Assembly: GCA_034117945.1 (NCBI GenBank)
Contig: JAXEOR010000205.1
Location: forward strand, 1-5,493
Source of the DNA: SIG438 sp034117945
Lineage (GTDB): Bacteria > Bacillota > Clostridia > HGM11514
Direction: 5' to 3'
DNA: 5,493 nucleotides
A program made the translations under genes and the position numbers. Shown here in pieces: positions 1 through 3,822 of the stretch. Numbering within the stretch: the first letter of the stretch is position 1; each line of letters starts with the position of its first letter. The notes beneath the pieces are model-generated. The model did no database searches and was not told the origin of the DNA. It saw only the letters and a list, made by a program, of their open reading frames with translations.

Positions 1-2
1 CC

Positions 3-335
3 GGCGACCTGACCAACTTTTCCCAGCTGCTGAAGACGGATCGACCTGTTACCGGTCTGTTTCAAACCGCCAAGGAATACCGGGATGAAATTGAAGGCGG
101 TCTCAAAAACGAGCAGGGCTATGAGCTGCGGATGGATGTGGAGGACAAGCCGGGAGTGATTGGCCAGGTTGCAGCTCTGCTGGGAACGGAAAATATCAAT
201 ATTACAAATATCAACATTTCCAACAGTCGGGAATTTGAAGGCGGGGTTCTGCGGGTTCGGGTGAAATATCAGGAGGATGTTACCCGGGCGGTTACCCTCC
301 TTTCCCGGCAGGGATATCAAGTAAAAACCCATTAA
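3..335 (+). CDS. tyrA: Prephenate dehydrogenase, C-terminal part with ACT domain (5'-truncated by window edge)
   Basis: The reading frame is open from the left edge and codes for 110 residues ending in TAA, so the NAD-binding and most of the catalytic domain lie outside the window. Residues 1-35 (starting GDLTNFSQLL) match the end of the helical dimerisation domain of Gram-positive TyrA. From about residue 41 to the end is an ACT domain: a first strand with VEDKPGVIGQVAALLG, then INITNINI, then SREFEGGVLRV. The DKPGVI and NI.ITNI patterns are typical of the TyrA ACT module, which binds aromatic amino acids, chiefly tyrosine, for feedback control. Prephenate dehydrogenase oxidatively decarboxylates prephenate to 4-hydroxyphenylpyruvate in tyrosine synthesis in the cytoplasm. 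An internal ATG at 132 is not the start, because coding similarity continues well upstream of it. The gene ends 18 bases before maf and is probably co-transcribed with it. Confidence 0.9.
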   Translation, partial: GDLTNFSQLLKTDRPVTGLFQTAKEYRDEIEGGLKNEQGYELRMDVEDKPGVIGQVAALLGTENINITNINISNSREFEGGVLRVRVKYQEDVTRAVTLLSRQGYQVKTH

Positions 336-343
336 AAGGAGGG
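336..343 (+). promoter_or_regulatory. Ribosome binding site of maf
   Basis: The purine run AAAGGAGG, continued by a further G, lies about ten bases before the maf ATG at 354. It starts directly after the tyrA stop, so maf translation can be re-initiated on the same transcript. Confidence 0.75.
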
Positions 344-353
344 AGATTCGTCC

Positions 354-923
354 ATGAAGGAGAAAATTGTTCTTGCTTCCGCCTCCCCTAGGCGGCGGGA
401 GCGGGTAGAAATGCTGGGATGCCAGGTGGAGGTTCGGCCCTCCAACGCTCCGGAGGAAACCGGCAGTCTGACCAATCCCAAAGACATTGTTGCCGCATTG
501 GCAGCCCAAAAGGCAAGAGCCGTTCCCAAAACCCTGCAGGAGCTGGTTTTGGGGGCGGATACCGTTGTGGCCATTGACGGCGCTGTTTTGGGAAAGCCGG
601 AGGACAGAGAGCAGGCCAAAAAAATGCTTACCCTGTTATCCGGCCGGGAGCACAGTGTTTACACAGGCTTTTGCCTGATTCAGGGCGATCGGGAAATCAT
701 CGGTACGGAGGAAACCAGGGTGCTGTTTCGCCCCTTATCCCAACAGGAAATAGAGGCGTATCTTGACACCGGCGAGCCCTTTGACAAGGCCGGCGCTTAC
801 GGCATTCAGGGCAAAGGCTGCCTTTTGGTTGAAAAAATTTCGGGAGATTTTTATAACGTGGTGGGGCTGCCGGTCAGCCGTATTTTTGCCGAACTGAAGC
901 AATGGGAGATGACGGTAGGATGA
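354..923 (+). CDS. maf: Maf family nucleoside triphosphate pyrophosphatase (dTTP/UTP type)
   Basis: This 189-residue protein has the usual full length of the Maf family. Visible motifs are the N-terminal LASASPRRRERVEMLG (Ser11, Arg13, Arg14, Glu16), the GADT catalytic-base motif (Asp69), the GKP loop (Lys81), SGREHSV (97-102), and DKAGAYGIQG (144-153). That last motif is the YhdE/Bacillus Maf signature of the subgroup that hydrolyses dTTP, UTP and modified pyrimidine nucleotides to monophosphates. The YceF (m7GTP) subgroup has a different sequence there. The known role is nucleotide-pool house cleaning in the cytoplasm; overexpression of Bacillus Maf blocks septum formation. The ATG start is set by a strong ribosome binding site, AAAAGGAGGG at 334-343, that begins inside the tyrA stop region. 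The stop codon overlaps the ATG of the next small reading frame (ATGA at 920-923). Assignment is secure at family level; exact substrate is inferred. Confidence 0.94.
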   Translation: MKEKIVLASASPRRRERVEMLGCQVEVRPSNAPEETGSLTNPKDIVAALAAQKARAVPKTLQELVLGADTVVAIDGAVLGKPEDREQAKKMLTLLSGREHSVYTGFCLIQGDREIIGTEETRVLFRPLSQQEIEAYLDTGEPFDKAGAYGIQGKGCLLVEKISGDFYNVVGLPVSRIFAELKQWEMTVG

Positions 924-1033
924 CGCCTCAAATGAAACGCAGATTCTGGATTCTTATGGTTCTTACCATAGCCCTGTTCGCTCTCATTCTGTGGCGGCTT
1001 GCTCATCTCCAAATGCCGGAAAAATTTTTTTGA
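920..1033 (+). CDS. Hypothetical 37-residue single-span membrane peptide coupled to maf
   Basis: A short frame begins at an ATG overlapping the maf TGA (ATGA) and runs 37 codons to TGA at 1031-1033. The product begins MTPQMKRRF, followed by a hydrophobic stretch at about residues 9-26 (FWILMVLTIALFALILW) and a short tail RLAHLQMPEKFF. The basic KRR before the span suggests the N-terminus stays in the cytoplasm. Met5 (ATG at 932) is an alternative start. The ribosome binding site is weak (GGGAG at 904-908), so translation would depend on coupling to maf. The composition is far too hydrophobic and orderly for random intergenic DNA, but I recognise no family. It sits where related Clostridia often carry radC/mreBCD, and an N-terminal anchor remnant of an MreC- or PBP-like gene cannot be excluded. 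Moderate confidence that it is translated. Confidence 0.5.
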   Translation: MTPQMKRRFWILMVLTIALFALILWRLAHLQMPEKFF

Positions 1034-1050
1034 GAAATTGCAAAAAAAAG

Positions 1051-1079
1051 TAGACGGGCAGAATTTTTTATGTTATAAT
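1051..1079 (+). promoter_or_regulatory. Sigma-A type promoter with extended -10 for the minD operon
   Basis: A perfect TATAAT is present at 1074-1079, preceded by TGT (extended -10, 1071-1073). Exactly 17 bases upstream is TAGACG (1051-1056), which matches four of six bases of the TTGACA -35 element. An A8 tract at 1042-1049 and an A/T block at 1021-1030 immediately upstream could act as an UP element. The expected start of transcription is near 1085-1087, giving a leader of about 45 to 75 bases depending on which minD start is used. The promoter lies just after the small membrane peptide, which suggests that the downstream operon is transcribed independently of tyrA-maf, though read-through is possible because no terminator separates them. 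Confidence 0.72.
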
Positions 1080-1147
1080 AAGGATGGATTTATCTATCAT
1101 CGGAACGGGTTCTGAAGGAGGGATGCGTTCTTTTGAAGCAATCAATT

Positions 1148-1154
1148 GGGGAGG
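1148..1154 (+). promoter_or_regulatory. Ribosome binding site supporting the GTG start of minD
   Basis: GGGGAGG lies eight bases before the GTG at 1163. A second purine site, AAGGAGGG at 1115-1122, lies ten bases before an in-frame TTG at 1133. The leader therefore offers two start sites for the same protein, differing by ten residues. The downstream site has the better spacing, and the protein it gives aligns with MinD from the first residue. Confidence 0.55.
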
Positions 1155-1162
1155 AATTGCTT

Positions 1163-1954
1163 GTGGGACAGGTGATTGTTGTCACCTCCGGCAAGGGAGG
1201 AGTCGGGAAAACAGCTGCTGTTGCCAATTTAGGCTGCGCCCTCGCCCTGCTGGAACAAAAAACAGTCCTGGTGGATCTGGATCTGGGGCTGTGCAAATTA
1301 GATCTGATCACAGGCATTTCCGACCGGAGCATTACCCATTTGGGGGATGTGCTTTCGGGCAGGGATTCTTTGGAGGAAGCGCTGGTTCCCCACCCTCATT
1401 ACTTAAATTTGTCCATTCTTCCCGCTCCTCAGCAGGAAACGCATCAGTCCTTTTCTTCGGAGCAGATGCGCCAGCTGTATGAGCAGCTTCGCAGTCGGTT
1501 TGATTACGTTTTGGTGGATTGTCCGGCGGGTGCGGAGCAGGGATTTTATCATGCCATCTGCGGAGCAGATCAAGCCTTGCTGGTCACCCTGTGCGAAACC
1601 GCCTCTGTCCGGGACGGAGATAAAATCGCCCAGCTTCTCATTGACCAAGGAATCGGGCAAATCCAGCTGATCATCAACCGCTATCAGGAATCCTTGGTAA
1701 AACAGGAGGTTTTGCTGAGCATTGAAGAGGTCATGGAGGTGCTGAAGCTTCCTTTGATCGGCATTGTGCCGGAGGATGTGAATGTGATCAAGGCCGGCAA
1801 TCAAGGACAGCCCATTTTTGTGATCCCCAACGCCCCCGCCGCCCTTTGCTATCAGAACATTGCCCGCCGGCTCACCGGGCAGGAGGTTGCTCTGGCTCGG
1901 TTTTCAAAAGACTCTTTATTGACCAGGCTGAAAAAAGCCTGGAAAGAACGGTGA
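1163..1954 (+). CDS. minD: MinD-like septum-site determining P-loop ATPase (diverged)
   Basis: From the GTG start the protein has 263 residues, close to the MinD norm of about 265-270. Its first residues (MGQVIVVTSGKGGVGKT) put the deviant Walker A lysines at 11 and 16, exactly as in E. coli MinD. An upstream in-frame TTG at 1133 would add ten residues of no family similarity. Other signatures are LVDLDLGL with Asp38 and Asp40 (switch I), VDCPAG at 118-123 (Walker B/switch II), ASVRDGDK, INR near 171-173, and a C-terminal amphipathic helix (SLLTRLKKAWKER) matching the MinD membrane-targeting sequence. MinD binds ATP, dimerises on the membrane and positions the inhibitor MinC to prevent polar division. 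Odd points: the usual switch I Arg44-Asn45 is Cys-Lys here, and Thr18 after the Walker lysine pair is Ala. No minC or minE is adjacent. A MinD-like ATPase with another partner is a real alternative. Confidence 0.85.
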   Translation: MGQVIVVTSGKGGVGKTAAVANLGCALALLEQKTVLVDLDLGLCKLDLITGISDRSITHLGDVLSGRDSLEEALVPHPHYLNLSILPAPQQETHQSFSSEQMRQLYEQLRSRFDYVLVDCPAGAEQGFYHAICGADQALLVTLCETASVRDGDKIAQLLIDQGIGQIQLIINRYQESLVKQEVLLSIEEVMEVLKLPLIGIVPEDVNVIKAGNQGQPIFVIPNAPAALCYQNIARRLTGQEVALARFSKDSLLTRLKKAWKER

Positions 1955-1986
1955 ACGTTTTTTCCCATTGGGATGTTTATAAAATG

Positions 1987-1993
1987 AAGGAGG
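1987..1993 (+). promoter_or_regulatory. Ribosome binding site fixing the TTG start of the MgsA-like gene
   Basis: A full AAGGAGG consensus lies seven bases before the TTG at 2001. No ATG or GTG in the same frame lies nearby, and the family N-terminus begins at this TTG, so the unusual start codon is well supported. Confidence 0.75.
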
Positions 1994-2000
1994 AATTACA

Positions 2001-2396
2001 TTGAATATTGCATTGGTTGCACAAGATACAAAGAAAGAATTGATGATTCAATTTTGCATTGCCTATAAAGGCATTTTAGAGCATCACACGCTATTGGCAA
2101 CAGCCACAACAGGGCGGCTGGTCAGCGAAGCAACCGGAATGAAAATTCAAACTCTGTCTGATCCTTCGGGCGGATTTCAGCAGATTGCAGCTCGCGTATC
2201 CTATAATGAGATTGACTTTTTGCTGTTTTTGCGAGATCCTGCCAGCACGGTGGACGCTGAGGTTGACGATATGCTCAAGCTTTGCGACATTCATGCAATT
2301 CCCTATGCCACCAATCTGGCAACCGCAGAGGTGCTGATTCAGGGTCTTGCCCGGGGTGATTTTAGCTGGAGAGATATTATCAATCCCAAATATTAA
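2001..2396 (+). CDS. Methylglyoxal synthase-like protein lacking most catalytic residues
   Basis: This 131-residue protein fits MgsA in length and has the MGS fold signatures: MNIALVAQDTKK at the N-terminus, ATATTG (33-38), EATGM, GGFQQIAA (57-64), LFLRDP (75-80), and IPYATNLATAE (100-110). MgsA converts dihydroxyacetone phosphate to methylglyoxal. Aligned by eye to E. coli MgsA, the phosphate-binding positions are kept (Lys12, Thr34, Thr36, Thr37, Ser53), as are Asp9 and Asp79. However, His19 is Gln8, the catalytic Asp71 is Phe59, the loop bearing His98 is two residues shorter and has no His, and Asp101 is Glu87. The protein is therefore probably not an active synthase; it could be a phosphometabolite sensor or a structural partner. 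The TTG start is fixed by AAGGAGG at 1987-1993, seven bases upstream, and by family alignment from residue 1. It follows minD by 46 bases and precedes the deacetylase by 13, so co-transcription is likely. Automated annotation would probably call it mgsA. Confidence 0.82.
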   Translation: MNIALVAQDTKKELMIQFCIAYKGILEHHTLLATATTGRLVSEATGMKIQTLSDPSGGFQQIAARVSYNEIDFLLFLRDPASTVDAEVDDMLKLCDIHAIPYATNLATAEVLIQGLARGDFSWRDIINPKY

Positions 2397-2409
2397 AGGA
2401 GTATTTGAG

Positions 2410-3747
2410 ATGAAAAATTATTTGATCAATTTGTTTTTGACGCTGGTTTTGGTTCTGTGCCCTCTCGCCGTGTCGGCGGCGGATGTTACACTGGATGAAT
2501 CCACCGATTTTTCCGGTACATGTTTTTCCTTTTCTTTTTCCGATCAACAGCCGGTTGAAGATGAGCAAACCATGCTGATTGTTTCTTATAATGACAAAAA
2601 TCAGATCGTGGGCTTTCAGGCTCTGGATGTGGCGGGCTGGAGCCGGTATCATCAGTTTCCGGTGGATGTGGATCAATATTTAACCTCGGAAAACGGCGGA
2701 ACCACCCTAAAAGCCTTTTTGTGGGACGAGGCGCTGCGTCCCTTCGCCACCGGCGCTGTGTTGGGGAAAACAACCCAAACCGACCTGCTTGCTCCCACCG
2801 TCTGCACCTTTTATGAAAATAAGGCCGGTGCCCTAAGTATTACCTTTGACGACGGAAATTATCCTTCCGCTCAATATTACAACTCTGAATTTGAAAAATA
2901 CGGCCTGAACGGCACCGCCATGCTGGTGGTCAACAACGTGAAAAACAATGTCGACCAATGGAAGTCCCTGCTGCAGGAGGGGTACATCGATATTGGAAAT
3001 CATTCTACGACTCACGCAATCAAATATGCCAGTGATTCTGTTACCCAGGAGCAGCTTGAGGCGGATATTACAAATGCGTATACCCAGCTCAAAACCTGGT
3101 TTCCTGAGCAAAAAATTCTTTCCTTTGCTACCCCCTGGGGGCAAACGTCGACAGAATCTATTGCAGAAATCAAAAAGAATCATTTTTCCAACCGCATCGC
3201 AGGAGGCGGTCTGCAAAATGCTAACCCTCAAGGAGACGATTGGTATAAGCTGAAAGCATTTACATACGAAAACAAGTATTCTGCCTCTGATATGAACGCT
3301 TGGGCAGATCAAGCCATTTCCAGCAAGGGATGGGCCATTGAGCTGCTGCATGATTGCACCGCAAGCAACCCCGGCACCTATACCATTACAGAGGCCATCT
3401 TCCATGATCATATGGAGTATCTGGCTACGAAAAAGGATGATTTGTGGGTCGGCACCTTTAATGAGGTGACCGCTTATATCAAGGAGCGGCAGAATGCCTC
3501 CGTCACCATTGACTGGGCAAACGGCCAAACCATGGCTTTGACAGTAACGGATTCCCTGCCGGATGAGCAATTTTCCCAGCCCATAACCCTGCAGGTGAAT
3601 GTTCCCCTTTCATGGAAAAACGGTGCTACCTATCTCCAGGGAGATGCCGCCGGCTTCTCTCCCATTGTTTATGAGGAACCGGGAAGAAGATATGTTCAGA
3701 TCAACGTCATTCCGGACGGAGGCCAAGTAATTTTACAAAAGCGGTAA
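2410..3747 (+). CDS. Secreted polysaccharide deacetylase (NodB/CE4 type) with N- and C-terminal beta domains
   Basis: The 445-residue product starts at ATG 2410, eight bases after AAAGGAG (2395-2401). A TTG at 2347 in the same frame lies inside the previous gene and would hide the signal peptide. Residues 1-23 are a signal peptide (MKNYLINLFL, then a hydrophobic core ending AVSA before ADV). Residues about 25-120 form an unassigned beta-rich module of a type seen in clostridial surface proteins (ending TTLKAFLWDEALRP). Residues about 135-360 are the NodB domain: TFDDG (145-149, metal Asp148), NHSTTH with His198 and His202, ATPWG (240-244), and ELLHD with His314. The metal triad Asp-His-His is intact, but the Arg usual in motif 3 is Ala240. 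Residues about 361-445 are a further beta module. It should act outside the membrane, removing acetyl groups from a polysaccharide (peptidoglycan, chitin-like or xylan); substrate unknown. Last gene of the probable minD operon. Confidence 0.85.
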   Translation: MKNYLINLFLTLVLVLCPLAVSAADVTLDESTDFSGTCFSFSFSDQQPVEDEQTMLIVSYNDKNQIVGFQALDVAGWSRYHQFPVDVDQYLTSENGGTTLKAFLWDEALRPFATGAVLGKTTQTDLLAPTVCTFYENKAGALSITFDDGNYPSAQYYNSEFEKYGLNGTAMLVVNNVKNNVDQWKSLLQEGYIDIGNHSTTHAIKYASDSVTQEQLEADITNAYTQLKTWFPEQKILSFATPWGQTSTESIAEIKKNHFSNRIAGGGLQNANPQGDDWYKLKAFTYENKYSASDMNAWADQAISSKGWAIELLHDCTASNPGTYTITEAIFHDHMEYLATKKDDLWVGTFNEVTAYIKERQNASVTIDWANGQTMALTVTDSLPDEQFSQPITLQVNVPLSWKNGATYLQGDAAGFSPIVYEEPGRRYVQINVIPDGGQVILQKR

Positions 3748-3756
3748 TATGGTACG

Positions 3757-3806
3757 AAAAAAGCGATTTGTCTCATCCGGCTTGTGATGAGACAAATCGC
3801 TTTTTT
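3757..3806. terminator. Bidirectional intrinsic terminator between convergent genes
   Basis: A perfect 21-bp inverted repeat (3757-3777 with 3786-3806) encloses an eight-base loop (CGGCTTGT). The outer six pairs are A:T, so the right arm ends in T6 for the + strand and the left arm, read on the - strand, also ends in T6. It lies nine bases after the deacetylase stop and 16 bases past the kinase stop, and can terminate both transcripts. Confidence 0.92.
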
Positions 3807-3822
3807 GATGAATCTACCTTTT

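Noticed and set aside
132..335. Stand-alone 67-residue ACT-domain protein starting at ATG 132
   Set aside because: The same frame is open to the left edge with TyrA-like sequence, and no ribosome binding site precedes the ATG; it is the end of tyrA.
1016..1034. A/T block CCGGAAAAATTTTTTTGAG as a terminator after maf
   Set aside because: It is only an A-T self-complementary run with no GC-rich stem, so it cannot be supported as an intrinsic terminator; it fits better as promoter-upstream A/T DNA.
1084..1482. 132-codon + strand frame overlapping minD
   Set aside because: It is a frame shadow of minD: Gly/Arg/Cys-rich composition, no family features, and its ATG lies at the predicted transcription start.
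1403..1804. 133-codon - strand frame inside minD
   Set aside because: It is a complement shadow of a well-supported gene, without domain or start signals.
2347..2409. Upstream TTG start for the deacetylase
   Set aside because: It lies inside the MgsA-like gene, has no suitable ribosome binding site, and would bury the signal peptide; ATG 2410 has both a ribosome binding site and a signal sequence right after it.
2455..2462. Lipoprotein signal (Cys17 in LVLCP of the deacetylase)
   Set aside because: The residue before Cys is Leu, not Gly/Ala/Ser, and a good signal peptidase I site (AVSA before ADV) follows, so secretion rather than lipidation is favoured.
2833..3570. 245-codon open frame on the - strand opposite the deacetylase
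   Set aside because: It is antisense to a gene with clear NodB motifs, its product shows no recognisable domain, and no ribosome binding or promoter signal supports it.
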